A stretch of 64,000 bases of DNA from JBEIGE01 sp040382055 (GCA_040382055.1 JBEIGE010000004.1:1-64000); one strand, 5' to 3'. Shown: positions 49,245 to 59,031, counted from the stretch's first letter. Numbers and translations: made by a program. Notes: generated by a model not told the origin, from the letters alone.

Positions 49245-51029
49245 ATGGAAGCCACCTTTCTCGCGCAAAACTTTGTGCCCATCATGTTTGCAGGTCTTTT
49301 TGTCCTGCTGCTCACAGGCTTTCCGGTTGCTTTTGGATTGGCAGCGACTGGCCTTGCATTTGGTTTCATTGGAATGGAAGCCGGGCTCTTTCCGGCCACG
49401 CTGTTTCAGGCCCTGCCCTCGCGGATTTTTGGCATCATGCAGAACGACACCCTGCTGGCAATCCCCTTCTTTACCTTCATGGGCATTATTCTTGAACGCT
49501 CGGGCATGGCTGAAGACCTGCTCGAGACAGTGGGCCAGGTGTTTGGCCCCTTGCGTGGCGGGCTGGCCATTGCCGTGATTTTGGTTGGCGCCCTGCTGGC
49601 GGCCACCACCGGCGTGGTTGCAGCAGCGGTGATTTCCATGGGCCTGATTTCTCTGCCCATCATGCTGCGGTATGGTTACAACCGAACCATTGCCACGGGT
49701 ACTATTACCGCTTCGGGTACGCTGGCTCAGGCCATCCCACCTTCACTGGTACTGATCGTCCTGGCAGACCAACTCGGTCGCTCGGTGGGTGACATGTATT
49801 CTGGCGCTCTGGTACCCGGTCTATTGCTGGTGGGTTTGTATATTTTGTTCATTGTGGGTGTGGCCATCGTACGGCCCACCTGGGTGCCCCCGCTCCCCCC
49901 CGAGGCACGTATATACAAGGAAGATACGGGGTCTTCAGGTCACCGATCTTTGCTGATACTGGTTATTTTGTGTGCAATCGCCGGAGTTGCCTGGTCACAG
50001 GTGCACAACGCGGTTTTGACTCCCTTGCTACAGCGTCCCATGCCCGCACCGGGCGATGAAATCGTGATCCTCTCCATGACCCTGGCTTCTCTGCTTGGCT
50101 TGGCGCTGGCCATTGTCAATCAGGTAACCGGCCTGGGCCTTCTCTCCAAATTGGCCGAGCGTGTGACCTTTGTTCTCATGCCACCCCTGATACTGATCTT
50201 TCTGGTTCTGGGAACTATTTTTCTTGGGGTTGCCACGCCCACCGAAGGCGGCGCTATGGGCGCGCTGGGTGCACTGATTCTGGCGCTGGGCAAACGGCGC
50301 ATGAACATGTCGCTGCTCAAGCAGGCATTGGAGAACACCGCCAAGCTGGCTTCCTTTGTGCTCTTTATCCTGATTGGTTCAACTGTTTTCAGCTTCACCT
50401 TCAACGCAGCTGACGGCCACATTTGGGTTGAGCACCTGTTTGACGGCATGCCCGGGGGCGCATGGGGCTTTTTGATTGTGGTGAACATTCTGGTTTTCAT
50501 ACTTGGCTGCTTTATCGACTTCTTCGAAATTGCCTTCATCGTCATTCCCTTACTGGCACCGGTGGCCGAGAAAATTCTGCCTGGCCTGGTGCCAGGCATG
50601 ACCCCGGACGACGCCATGATCTGGTTCGGCGTGATCATTGCAATTAACCTGCAAACCTCTTTTCTGACACCGCCTTTTGGCTTTGCCCTGTTTTATCTGC
50701 GCAGTGTGGCGGCAAAACACGATTACAAAGACCGTGTGACTGGCGTGACCATCCCCGCTGTAACCACCGGGCAGATCTACAAAGGCTCGATCGCTTTCAT
50801 CATCTTGCAGCTGATCATGGTGGCAGCCATCATGATTTTCCCCAATCTGGTAACCGGTGGCATTGAGAAAGTTGACAACTTATCTGCCGATCAGGTGATG
50901 GAGCAGATGCAGATTCCGGGGGTTGAACAACCTGAACCTGATGGGGAAAAGAAAGAAGGCGAAGCCGCCAAAGAAGACGATCCCATGAAAGCGCTGCTCG
51001 AAGCCAATGAAAAAGACGCCAAAAAATAG
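49245..51029 (+). CDS. dctM-like: TRAP transporter large membrane subunit with insertion, second pair
   Basis: The 594-residue protein matches DctM at both ends (GLFVLLLTGFPVAFGLAATG; FFEIAFIVIPLLAPVAEKIL; LQTSFLTPPFGFALFYLRSV) but is about 150 residues longer than usual. Extra sequence lies mid-protein after ADQLGRSVGDMYSGALVPGL, running through PTWVPPLPPEARIYKEDTGS and two extra hydrophobic stretches before LPGAWGF. A charged tail follows the last helix. Long DctM forms with this insertion exist in the alpha-keto-acid TRAP group, which fits the TakP-like binding protein nearby. It is followed nine bases later by an antiporter gene. Confidence 0.85.
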   Translation: MEATFLAQNFVPIMFAGLFVLLLTGFPVAFGLAATGLAFGFIGMEAGLFPATLFQALPSRIFGIMQNDTLLAIPFFTFMGIILERSGMAEDLLETVGQVFGPLRGGLAIAVILVGALLAATTGVVAAAVISMGLISLPIMLRYGYNRTIATGTITASGTLAQAIPPSLVLIVLADQLGRSVGDMYSGALVPGLLLVGLYILFIVGVAIVRPTWVPPLPPEARIYKEDTGSSGHRSLLILVILCAIAGVAWSQVHNAVLTPLLQRPMPAPGDEIVILSMTLASLLGLALAIVNQVTGLGLLSKLAERVTFVLMPPLILIFLVLGTIFLGVATPTEGGAMGALGALILALGKRRMNMSLLKQALENTAKLASFVLFILIGSTVFSFTFNAADGHIWVEHLFDGMPGGAWGFLIVVNILVFILGCFIDFFEIAFIVIPLLAPVAEKILPGLVPGMTPDDAMIWFGVIIAINLQTSFLTPPFGFALFYLRSVAAKHDYKDRVTGVTIPAVTTGQIYKGSIAFIILQLIMVAAIMIFPNLVTGGIEKVDNLSADQVMEQMQIPGVEQPEPDGEKKEGEAAKEDDPMKALLEANEKDAKK

Positions 51030-51037
51030 GCTGATCA

Positions 51038-52297
51038 ATGAATCCTACTACCATCCAGATCGCTGGTGCACTGCTATTTGCATTGGCGCTGGTTCATACG
51101 TTCTCAACCACGATTTTTGAGAAACTTTCCCACCGTCATCCGCGCCATGCGGGTGCCTTCCACTTTCTTGGCGAGGTGGAGGTTGTGTTCGGCTTCTGGG
51201 CGTTGGTACTTGCAATCTTTATGCTCAGCGTGGCCGGCAAACAAGCCACCATCGACTACATGGAGAGCCGCAATTACACCGAGCCACTGTTTGTTTTTGC
51301 CATCATGGTGGTGGCGGCCAGCAAGCCCATCTTGCAATTGTGCTCTTTGATGGTTCAGTCACTGGCGCGGCTCATGCCGGTCAACCGTGAAGTCGCAGTT
51401 TATTTTCTGGCCCTGAGCCTTATTCCTTTGCTGGGCTCCTTCATCACCGAGCCTGCGGCCATGACCCTGGCTGCACTCATGCTGCGCGACCGAATCTATG
51501 CTGCACCCATTTCCGACCGACTGAAGTACGCAACCATTGGTGTTCTGTTCGTAAATATTTCTATCGGCGGTACTTTGACCCCATTTGCTGCTCCTCCGGT
51601 CCTGATGGTGGCGGCCAAATGGAACTGGGATTTGGCCTTCATGATCACCCACATTGGCTGGAAGGCCGCGGTGGCTGTGTTTTGCAATACCTTGGCAGTG
51701 ACCCTGCTGTTTCGCTCGGAAATTACCGCTTCCAGTTCCTCAGCCAAAGCTGAAAAAGGCATCACCGTTTCCATCTCATCCATGGTGGTGTGTGTGCTTT
51801 TCCTTGCAGGCGTGGTGATTTTCGGGCATTACCCGTCTATCTTTATGGGTCTGCTATTGTTTTTTCTTGGCTACACCGCTGCGTACAAGAAAGACCATGA
51901 CCGATTGATCCTTCGTGAAGCCCTGCTCGTGGCCTTTTTTCTGGCTGGGTTGGTGGTGCTCGGTGGGCAGCAGCAATGGTGGCTTGAACCCCTTCTGATC
52001 TCCATGAGCCCCGATGCGGTTTACTACCTTGCCACCGCCCTCACAGCCATTACTGATAACGCTGCCTTGACCTACTTGGGCTCGTTAGTAGAAGGCCTTA
52101 GCGATGAATTCAAGTACTCGTTGGTCACCGGTGCAGTTACAGGGGGAGGTCTGACCGTGATTGCCAATGCGCCCAACCCCGCTGGCTTTGCAATTCTCCG
52201 AGGCAGCTTCAAGGAAGGCGCCATCAGTGCCTTATGGCTGTTATTTGCGGCCTTGGGCCCGACGCTGGTAGCTGTGGCAGCGTTCCGCTTGCTGTAA
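51038..52297 (+). CDS. Putative Na+/H+ antiporter (PF07399 family)
   Basis: The 419-residue protein has about eleven transmembrane helices and the family pattern of a short N-terminal helix (IQIAGALLFALALVHTFSTT), then AVYFLALSLIPLLGSFITEP with a buried acid, IGGTLTPFAAPPVLMVAAKW and ATALTAITDNAALTYLGSLV. PF07399 members are annotated as Na+/H+ antiporters of the ion transporter superfamily. Being just after a TRAP operon driven by sodium suggests it may restore the sodium gradient; that is inference. A terminator follows. Confidence 0.8.
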   Translation: MNPTTIQIAGALLFALALVHTFSTTIFEKLSHRHPRHAGAFHFLGEVEVVFGFWALVLAIFMLSVAGKQATIDYMESRNYTEPLFVFAIMVVAASKPILQLCSLMVQSLARLMPVNREVAVYFLALSLIPLLGSFITEPAAMTLAALMLRDRIYAAPISDRLKYATIGVLFVNISIGGTLTPFAAPPVLMVAAKWNWDLAFMITHIGWKAAVAVFCNTLAVTLLFRSEITASSSSAKAEKGITVSISSMVVCVLFLAGVVIFGHYPSIFMGLLLFFLGYTAAYKKDHDRLILREALLVAFFLAGLVVLGGQQQWWLEPLLISMSPDAVYYLATALTAITDNAALTYLGSLVEGLSDEFKYSLVTGAVTGGGLTVIANAPNPAGFAILRGSFKEGAISALWLLFAALGPTLVAVAAFRLL

Positions 52298-52317
52298 ATC
52301 GTTTCACCACAAAAAAA

Positions 52318-52335
52318 CCGCACCAAGAAGTGCGG
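52318..52335. terminator. Bidirectional terminator between antiporter and takP-like gene
   Basis: CCGCAC (52318-52323) and GTGCGG (52330-52335) form a stem with a six-base loop, an A-run before and a T-run after. A second stem, GCCCGG (52357-52362) / CCGGGC (52370-52375), lies just downstream. They separate the convergent genes. Confidence 0.82.
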
Positions 52336-52381
52336 TTTTTTTAAGTCTGTCAACAAGCCCGGTTATGAGCCGGGCAGAAAC

Positions 52382-53467
52382 TTACAGCTTTTGGGCTTGC
52401 ATGAAGCTGTCAAAACGCGCTTCAGTGAAGCGGAACCAGAGGTTCTGCTCACGGCGGAAATTGGCCCAATCTTCATAAATTTTCTTCCAGTCCGGGTTGC
52501 TGGCGCTCATCTCGGCGTACAGCAACTCTGCCTGTTTGAAAGCCTCGTCCATCACGACTTTGGGGAAAGGCAGGACCTTGGTCTTGGCAGCCACCAGCTG
52601 CTTGAGAGCAGCCGGGTTTTTGGCATCGTACTTGGCCTGCATGTCAGTGTGCGCAAAAGCTGCTGCTGACTCAAGGATGGCCTTGTACTCAGGCGAGAGC
52701 TTGTTATACGCGTCACGGTTGACAAAGGCGTCAAGCTGGGGGCCGCCTTCCCACCAGCCAGGGTAGTAGTAGAACGGAGCCACTTTGTTAAAGCCCAGCT
52801 TCTGGTCATCATAGGGACCGACCCACTCGGCTGCATCAATCGTGCCCTTTTCCAGTGCTTGATAAATCTCGCCGCCAGGAATGTTTTGTGGAACCACGCC
52901 CATGCGGGTCAGCACCTTGCCGGCAAAACCACCCGCACGGAATTTGAGTCCTTTCATGTCGGCCAGGGTTTTGATTTCTTTGCGGTACCAGCCGCCCATC
53001 TGTGCACCGGTATTACCCATAGGGAAATTGACGATGTTGTATTTGCCGTAGAACTCGCGCATCAGCGTCAAGCCGTTACCCTGGTACATCCAGGCGCTCA
53101 TCTGGCGGCTGTTGAGGCCGAAAGGAATGGCACAACCCAGGGCAAAGGCATCATTAACGCCAAAGAAGTAATAGGGCGCGGTGTGAACCATTTCGGTTGT
53201 GCCCTTCTGGATGTTGTCGATCATGCCGGCAATTGGAGGCATCAATTCGCCGCCTGGATGAACAGAAATCTGAAACTTGCCACCTGTCATCTCGCTGACC
53301 TTTTTGGAGAAGGTCTCGGCAGCACCATAAATGGTGTCCAGCGCCTTGGGAAAGCTCGATGCCAGGCGCCAGCGAATGGCTTCCTGAGCATGCACCAGTG
53401 CCGGTGCAACACCAGCAGCCAGAACGCCGGAAATACCGGCATTTTTAATGAGGGAACGACGATCCAT
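52382..53467 (-). CDS. dctP-like (takP type): TakP-like TRAP substrate-binding protein
   Basis: The ATG at 53467 gives MDRRSLIKNAGISGVLAAGV, an export signal with an RR pair of the Tat style, cleaved near VHAQ. The mature protein follows the TakP group: RWRLASSFPKALDTIYGAAE, GGWYRKEIKTLADMKGLKFR and AAEWVGPYDDQKLGFNKVAP followed by YYYPGWWEGGPQLDAFVNRD. The Arg and Trp residues in these blocks contact the alpha-keto-acid carboxylate in known members. It is convergent with the tandem TRAP pairs and has no membrane subunits of its own, so it probably serves the intact second pair. Confidence 0.87.
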   Translation of the reverse strand: MDRRSLIKNAGISGVLAAGVAPALVHAQEAIRWRLASSFPKALDTIYGAAETFSKKVSEMTGGKFQISVHPGGELMPPIAGMIDNIQKGTTEMVHTAPYYFFGVNDAFALGCAIPFGLNSRQMSAWMYQGNGLTLMREFYGKYNIVNFPMGNTGAQMGGWYRKEIKTLADMKGLKFRAGGFAGKVLTRMGVVPQNIPGGEIYQALEKGTIDAAEWVGPYDDQKLGFNKVAPFYYYPGWWEGGPQLDAFVNRDAYNKLSPEYKAILESAAAFAHTDMQAKYDAKNPAALKQLVAAKTKVLPFPKVVMDEAFKQAELLYAEMSASNPDWKKIYEDWANFRREQNLWFRFTEARFDSFMQAQKL

Positions 53468-53637
53468 GTTGTTACTCCGAATATTTAAAAAACCCTGCCA
53501 TGCGGGGGTGCTGCAAGAGTACGGGAAGTGTAATGGTAATCCGCTGCAAAACCGCATGCCTAGGGGTTTCCCCTTGTTAATCACCCATGAACTAAAAGGG
53601 TAAGGTCTGAGTGAAGAAATGACCAGGGCCAGGAGAG

Positions 53638-55581
53638 TCAGGCAACGACTTTGAGGGCCGGTCGGCTGGCGTCCATCAGGTCCGGGAATCGCTGGCTTAT
53701 CGAGGCCAGAATTCCTTGAGCATCGAGCCCCTGCAAGGCCAGCAGTTTTTCCGGGTCACCATGCACCGTAAACAGATCGGGCAAGCCCAATTGCAAGAGC
53801 GGTTTGAGCACGCCAGCCGCGTTAAGTGCCTCACTCACGGCGCTTCCAGCACCGCCCATGATGGCTCCTTCCTCGATGGTCACCAAGGCCTCATGCTCGG
53901 CCGCCACCTGGAGCAGCAACGCCACATCGAGCGGCTTGACCCATCGCATATTGACCACCGTGAGGTTGAGTTTTTCTGACACTGCCAAGGCCGGATAAAG
54001 CATCGTGCCAAAGGCCAGTATGGCAATACCCCGGGGAGCTGTCTGGGCCTTGCCATCCAAGGTGACAGCGGTTTTTTCCATGTGTCGGCGCACCTCGCCT
54101 TTGCCAAAAGGCAAGGCGGTCAGATCGGTACCGGTTGCCACGCCCGCACCAGCTCCGCGCGGATAACGCACAGCCACCGGATGGTTTTGCTCGAAAGCGG
54201 TGGTCAGCAGTTGACGGCATTCGTTTTCGTCAGCCGGGCAGGCCAGGCTCATGTTGGGAACGCAACGCACAAACGCAATGTCATAAACGCCGGCATGGGT
54301 GGCCCCATCAGCCCCCACAATGCCCGAGCGGTCCAAGGCAAACACCACCGGCAGGTTTTGCAAGGCCACATCGTGGATCAGCTGGTCGTAGCCACGCTGC
54401 AAAAAGGTGGAATAAATCGCCACAACTGGCTTGAGACCCTCACAGGCCAGGCCGGCAGCGAAGGTGATGGCATGTTGCTCGGCAATACCCACGTCGTAGT
54501 AGCGGCTGGGGAAGCGCTTATGAAACTCGACCATGCCCGAGCCTTCCCGCATGGCCGGGGTAATGCCGACCAGCCGCAAGTCTTTTTCAGCCATGTCGCA
54601 CAGCCATCTGCCAAACACCTGCGTAAAAGTCTGCTTGGCAGGTAGGCTTGATTTCTGCAGCCCCACCGCAGGGTCAAACTTTCCTGGTCCGTGATAGGCC
54701 ACCGGGTCGGACTCGGCCAGGCCATAGCCCTGACCTTTCTTGGTCACTACATGCAAAAACTGCGGACCTTTGAGGTGCTTGATGTTTTCCAGCGTTGGAA
54801 TAAGCGACTCAAGATCGTGCCCGTCGATCGGGCCGATGTAGTTGAAGCCGAAGGACTCAAACATGGTGGCTGGCACCACCATGCCCTTGGCCGACTGCTC
54901 AATCCGCTTGGCCAGTTCAAACAGGGGAGGCGCGGCCTTGAGAACCTGTTTGCCCACATTCTTGGCAGCCGAGTAAAACTGTCCGCTCATGAGCTGCGCC
55001 AGGTATCGGTTGAGGGCACCTACCGGAGGACTGATGCTCATGTCGTTGTCGTTCAAAATCACCAGCAGGCGGCAGTCTTCCACGCCTGAATTGTTCATGG
55101 CCTCAAACGCCATGCCGGCAGTCATCGCACCGTCGCCGATGATGGCGACTGAAAAGCGGTCCTCGCCCTTTTGCCGTGCAGCCAAAGCCATGCCCAAAGC
55201 CGCAGAAATGGAGGTACTGGAGTGGGCGGTGCCGAAGGTGTCGTACTCGCTTTCGGAACGCTGGGGAAAACCACTCAAACCACCGAACTGGCGCAGGCTG
55301 GACATGCGGTCACGCCGGCCGGTGAGAATTTTGTGAGGGTAAGTCTGATGGCCCACATCCCAAACCAGACGGTCATGTGGGGTGTTGAACACATAGTGCA
55401 AGGCCACCGTGAGTTCCACCGTACCCAGATTGGAACTCAGATGCCCCCCGGTTTTTGAAACGCTGTGCAAGAGATAGGCGCGCAGTTCATCGGCCAGGGG
55501 CTTGAGCTCTGAGCGGGACAAGCCGCGCAGATCTTGCGGCGCATCAATGGTCTCTAGCAGAGGATATGAAGATTTCGTCAT
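53638..55581 (-). CDS. dxs: 1-deoxy-D-xylulose-5-phosphate synthase
   Basis: The 647-residue protein has the DXS start YPLLETIDAPQDLRGLSRSE, the TPP motif FSVAIIGDGAMTAGMAFEAM, the catalytic HMEKTAVT and AVRYPRGAGAGVATGTDLTA regions, and the C-terminal transketolase-like domain. Using thiamine diphosphate it joins pyruvate and glyceraldehyde-3-phosphate, the first step of the methylerythritol pathway to isoprenoids. It is grouped with ispA and xseB on the minus strand, the usual arrangement; the 65-base gap to ispA is short. Confidence 0.96.
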   Translation of the reverse strand: MTKSSYPLLETIDAPQDLRGLSRSELKPLADELRAYLLHSVSKTGGHLSSNLGTVELTVALHYVFNTPHDRLVWDVGHQTYPHKILTGRRDRMSSLRQFGGLSGFPQRSESEYDTFGTAHSSTSISAALGMALAARQKGEDRFSVAIIGDGAMTAGMAFEAMNNSGVEDCRLLVILNDNDMSISPPVGALNRYLAQLMSGQFYSAAKNVGKQVLKAAPPLFELAKRIEQSAKGMVVPATMFESFGFNYIGPIDGHDLESLIPTLENIKHLKGPQFLHVVTKKGQGYGLAESDPVAYHGPGKFDPAVGLQKSSLPAKQTFTQVFGRWLCDMAEKDLRLVGITPAMREGSGMVEFHKRFPSRYYDVGIAEQHAITFAAGLACEGLKPVVAIYSTFLQRGYDQLIHDVALQNLPVVFALDRSGIVGADGATHAGVYDIAFVRCVPNMSLACPADENECRQLLTTAFEQNHPVAVRYPRGAGAGVATGTDLTALPFGKGEVRRHMEKTAVTLDGKAQTAPRGIAILAFGTMLYPALAVSEKLNLTVVNMRWVKPLDVALLLQVAAEHEALVTIEEGAIMGGAGSAVSEALNAAGVLKPLLQLGLPDLFTVHGDPEKLLALQGLDAQGILASISQRFPDLMDASRPALKVVA

Positions 55582-55645
55582 AGGCTGTCTTTACTGATGC
55601 TTCTGGAGCTATTGCTTGTCTCGTTGGAAGTGAAGATATCAGATT

Positions 55646-56602
55646 TCAGTTCACCCGGCTGATTACCAGCTCGGCCAAGGCGCTTAGAGCCCGGGTGTCC
55701 GCCAGGCCACTGGCTTGCAAAGAGGCCAGGGCCTGCTCGCGCAGCGCCAGCGCGTGCGCCCGTGAGCGCTCCAAGCCAAGAATAGACACATAGGTGGGTT
55801 TGTCGTTATCGGCGTCCTTACCAGCGGTCTTGCCCAAGGTGGCCGAATCGGCAGTGACATCCAGGATATCGTCCACCACCTGAAAGGCCAGTCCAATGGC
55901 AGCTCCAAAATCGCTCAGTGCACGCTGAACCTGCAACGCACTGGCAATATCCTGGGTCTGACCACATGCCGCGCCCATCAGCACGCTGGCCTGCAACAGG
56001 GCACCTGTTTTCAGACTGTGCATCTCGCGCAACTGCCGCTCGTTGAGCTCAATACCCACGCTGAACAGGTCAATCGCCTGCCCGCCGGCCATACCCGAAC
56101 TACCCGCCGCACGCGCCAACAAACCGCATAACCGGGCCTGCATGGCCGCTGGCATGGGAGATTCATGAGCCAAGTCACCCTGTCCGGTGCGTAAATCATC
56201 CTGCGCAGTGGGCGTCAGAAGCTCAAACGCCAGCGCCTGCAGGGCATCGCCCGCAAGCAGCGCACTGGCCTGGCCGAACTGAACATGAACTGTCGGTTTG
56301 CCCCGGCGCAACACATCGTTGTCCATGCAGGGCATGTCGTCGTGTACCAGTGAATAGGCGTGGATCAATTCCACCGCACAAGCGGCACGCAAGGCCGCCT
56401 GGCTGTGACCCGCCACGGCCTCGCTCGCAGCAAGCACCAGCAGGGGTCGCAAGCGCTTGCCCCCATCAAGCACCGCATATCGCATGGACTGCGCAAGACC
56501 GTCCGGCGCATCCGCGCCAACCCAATGCGCCAGAGCATTCTCAACAGTCTGTAAATGTTTTGAGCTCCAGCGGGAAAAGTCAAATTCAGTCATTGTTGTC
56601 AT
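55646..56602 (-). CDS. ispA: Polyprenyl (geranylgeranyl/farnesyl) diphosphate synthase
   Basis: The 318-residue protein has the first aspartate-rich motif LVHDDMPCMDNDVLRRGKPT and the second VVDDILDVTADSATLGKTAG, with SSGMAGGQAIDLFSVGIELN between. It condenses isopentenyl diphosphate units to farnesyl diphosphate for quinones and cell-wall carriers. It overlaps xseB upstream by 17 bases and lies between xseB and dxs, the conserved order. The start at 56602 or 56593 cannot be distinguished. Confidence 0.94.
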   Translation of the reverse strand: MTTMTEFDFSRWSSKHLQTVENALAHWVGADAPDGLAQSMRYAVLDGGKRLRPLLVLAASEAVAGHSQAALRAACAVELIHAYSLVHDDMPCMDNDVLRRGKPTVHVQFGQASALLAGDALQALAFELLTPTAQDDLRTGQGDLAHESPMPAAMQARLCGLLARAAGSSGMAGGQAIDLFSVGIELNERQLREMHSLKTGALLQASVLMGAACGQTQDIASALQVQRALSDFGAAIGLAFQVVDDILDVTADSATLGKTAGKDADNDKPTYVSILGLERSRAHALALREQALASLQASGLADTRALSALAELVISRVN

Positions 56603-56876
56603 TCATCCACGGCTTGGCCACACCACCGTCCAGAACCTTGATCTGGTTCTCCACGGCCTCCAGTTTGTCCCGGCAAAAGGCAAGCAGGGCAGCTCCACGC
56701 TGGTAGCCGCTGAGCAACTGGTCCAGGGGCATCTCGCCGGACTCCAGGCTAGCCACCAGACGCTCGATTTCCACCAGCGCCGCCTCGTAGCTGGTAGCCA
56801 CTGGTGTTTGGGAACCAACAGTGGCAGCTTTGGCTGGCACCTCGGCTGGGGTGGGGTGGGCGGGTGTCTTGGGCAT
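56586..56876 (-). CDS. xseB: Exodeoxyribonuclease VII small subunit
   Basis: The 96-residue protein matches XseB: SYEAALVEIERLVASLESGE followed by MPLDQLLSGYQRGAALLAFC and RDKLEAVENQIKVL. The small subunit forms a helical hairpin that binds the large subunit of exonuclease VII, which degrades single-stranded DNA. The family is 70-90 residues; here the N-terminus (TPAHPTPAEVPAKAATVGSQ) is a disordered extension. It is the first gene of xseB-ispA-dxs. Confidence 0.93.
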   Translation of the reverse strand: MPKTPAHPTPAEVPAKAATVGSQTPVATSYEAALVEIERLVASLESGEMPLDQLLSGYQRGAALLAFCRDKLEAVENQIKVLDGGVAKPWMNDNND

Positions 56877-56944
56877 GGCGGGGCGAATCTGGCAATCTAA
56901 AAAAGGCTGATTTTAGGCGGCTTGGCTACAATCCTTGATCCCCT

Positions 56945-58078
56945 ATGTCTGATTTAAGCCTTCAACTGCAGCAGGCCCACAGCCAACTGCCGGTTTTGAG
57001 TTACTTTGACCCTGCGCATTACCAGCGCGAGATCGAACGTATCTTTCAAGCCGGTCCGCGCTATGTGGGTCACGCCCTGAGCGTCCCCGAGGTGGGCAAT
57101 TACCACGCCCTGCCGCAGGAAGCCGGGGGCCGTGCCCTGGTGCGCACACCTCAAGGCGTAGAACTGATCTCCAACGTTTGCAGGCACCGCCAGGCGATCA
57201 TGCTCAAGGGTCGGGGTTCTTTGGCAGATACCCAGCCCGGCAGTTCAGGCGGCAACATTGTTTGCCCGCTACACCGCTGGACTTACTCACCCCATGGGCA
57301 GTTGATTGGTGCGCCGCATTTCGCCCAGGACCCTTGTCTGAACCTGAACAACTACCCGCTGCAATCCTGGAACGGTCTGCTGTTTGAAGCCGGCGGCCAT
57401 GATGTCAGCCAGGCCCTGGCCGGCATGGGCCCGCGCGCCGAACTGGATTTTTCCGGTCATGTGCTTGACCGGGTAGAAATGCACGAGTGCAACTACAACT
57501 GGAAGACCTTTATTGAGGTTTATCTGGAGGACTACCACGTGGGCCCCTTCCACCCCGGGCTGGGCCAGTTTGTAACCTGCGAAGATCTCCGCTGGGAGTT
57601 CAAGGAACACTACTCGGTACAAACCGTCGGTGTGGCCAACCGACTGGGCAAGGCCGATGCATCCGGTGGCTCTGCGGTCTATGAGCGTTGGCAAAAAGCC
57701 CTGCTGGAGTACCGCCAGGGCGTACCGCCGAAATTTGGCGCGATCTGGCTAACCTACTATCCCCACATCATGGTGGAGTGGTACCCCCACGTCCTGACTG
57801 TCTCTACCCTCTACCCTATGGGGCCGGACAAAACCATGAATATGGTGGAGTTCTATTACCCTGAAGAAATTGCTGCCTTTGAGCGCGAGTTCGTTGAGGC
57901 ACAACAGGCCGCCTATATGGAAACCTGTATTGAAGACGATGAAATAGCCGAACGCATGGATGCAGGACGGCGCGCCCTAATGCTGCGTGGCGACAATGAG
58001 GTCGGCCCCTACCAGAGCCCCATGGAAGACGGCATGCAGCATTTTCATGAATGGTACCGTCGCCAGATGGCGCTTTAA
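56945..58078 (+). CDS. Rieske-type aromatic ring-hydroxylating oxygenase, large subunit
   Basis: The 377-residue protein carries a Rieske [2Fe-2S] motif near residue 75: ISNVCRHRQAIMLKGRGSLA, then SGGNIVCPLHRWTYSPHGQL. The catalytic iron site follows, with the conserved EVYLEDYHVGPFHPGLGQFV and later YYPHIMVEWYPHVLTVSTLY. Enzymes of this family hydroxylate or demethylate aromatic and choline-like substrates using electrons from a separate reductase. No reductase gene lies beside it. It may be a choline- or carnitine-type monooxygenase, or another; substrate unknown. Confidence 0.82.
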   Translation: MSDLSLQLQQAHSQLPVLSYFDPAHYQREIERIFQAGPRYVGHALSVPEVGNYHALPQEAGGRALVRTPQGVELISNVCRHRQAIMLKGRGSLADTQPGSSGGNIVCPLHRWTYSPHGQLIGAPHFAQDPCLNLNNYPLQSWNGLLFEAGGHDVSQALAGMGPRAELDFSGHVLDRVEMHECNYNWKTFIEVYLEDYHVGPFHPGLGQFVTCEDLRWEFKEHYSVQTVGVANRLGKADASGGSAVYERWQKALLEYRQGVPPKFGAIWLTYYPHIMVEWYPHVLTVSTLYPMGPDKTMNMVEFYYPEEIAAFEREFVEAQQAAYMETCIEDDEIAERMDAGRRALMLRGDNEVGPYQSPMEDGMQHFHEWYRRQMAL

Positions 58079-58087
58079 CTTCGGACA

Positions 58088-58975
58088 ATGCAAGCGCTCT
58101 GGATGGTCCTGGCGGCCTTCTTCTTTGCCTCCATGGGTGTGGGGGTTAAGCTGGCTTCAACCGCTTTCAACAGTTTCGAACTGGTGTTCTACCGTGGCGT
58201 GATCGGCATGGTCGTGATGGCGCTGGTGATGCGGCGTGCCCAAACCCCGTTGCGCTCCCCCGTTCCGATGATGCATGTCTGGCGCACTGCGTGCGGCGGC
58301 TTTGCCCTGTGTGCCTGGTTCTATGCCATTGGCGAGTTACCGCTGGCCACCGCCATGACGCTGAACTACATGAGCGGCATCTGGGTGGCCGCATTTGTTG
58401 TCGGTGGCACGCTTCTTTTTGGAAAACCCGAGCGCCAGGGTCCGCTGCTGGCTACCGTGCTGGCCGGTTTTGCCGGCGTGGTGCTAACGCTGCGCCCCAC
58501 ACTGGACCAGAACCAGCTGTTTGCGGGTCTGATCGGCCTGCTCTCGGGAATTGGCGCGGCCTTGGCCTACATTCAGGTCACCGCGCTGGGCCGTGCAGGC
58601 GAGCCCGTCACCCGCACCGTGTTTTATTTTGCCCTGGGCTCCACCGCGTGTGGCGCTGTGGGCTTGCTGTTCACCGGTATTTCACCGCTGTCCCAGGTGA
58701 CCTGGCAGGCAGTGGGCTGGGTACTGGAGCTGGGCATCATGGCCTCGTTGGGCCAGTGGTGCATGACGCGTGCCTACAGCCGTGGCGCCACGCTAGTGGT
58801 GGCCAGCTTGCAGTATTCAGGCATTGCGTTTGGCGCACTCTACAGCCTGCTGCTGTTTGATGATGCCATTGCGCTGGTCAGCTGGCTCGGCATGGCACTC
58901 ATTGTGGCCAGTGGCGTAGCCGCTACAGTCCTGCGCAACCGCACGATCCCAAATACGCCGGCTGAGGAACATTGA
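58088..58975 (+). CDS. EamA/DMT-family transporter
   Basis: The 295-residue protein has ten transmembrane helices in two EamA repeats: first half MVLAAFFFASMGVGVKLAST to PLATAMTLNYMSGIWVAAFV, second half FAGLIGLLSGIGAALAYIQV to SGIAFGALYSLLLFDDAIAL. Drug/metabolite exporters of this family move amino acids, sugars or other metabolites; a substrate cannot be assigned. The start is nine bases after the Rieske gene and the tail overlaps the sulfurtransferase region, so the three may be one transcript. Confidence 0.83.
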   Translation: MQALWMVLAAFFFASMGVGVKLASTAFNSFELVFYRGVIGMVVMALVMRRAQTPLRSPVPMMHVWRTACGGFALCAWFYAIGELPLATAMTLNYMSGIWVAAFVVGGTLLFGKPERQGPLLATVLAGFAGVVLTLRPTLDQNQLFAGLIGLLSGIGAALAYIQVTALGRAGEPVTRTVFYFALGSTACGAVGLLFTGISPLSQVTWQAVGWVLELGIMASLGQWCMTRAYSRGATLVVASLQYSGIAFGALYSLLLFDDAIALVSWLGMALIVASGVAATVLRNRTIPNTPAEEH

Positions 58976-59031
58976 CCCAGCAGCCATCATCCGTTCACCA
59001 CTTAGCGCTATGCGCTCGTCAGGAAGCCGCC

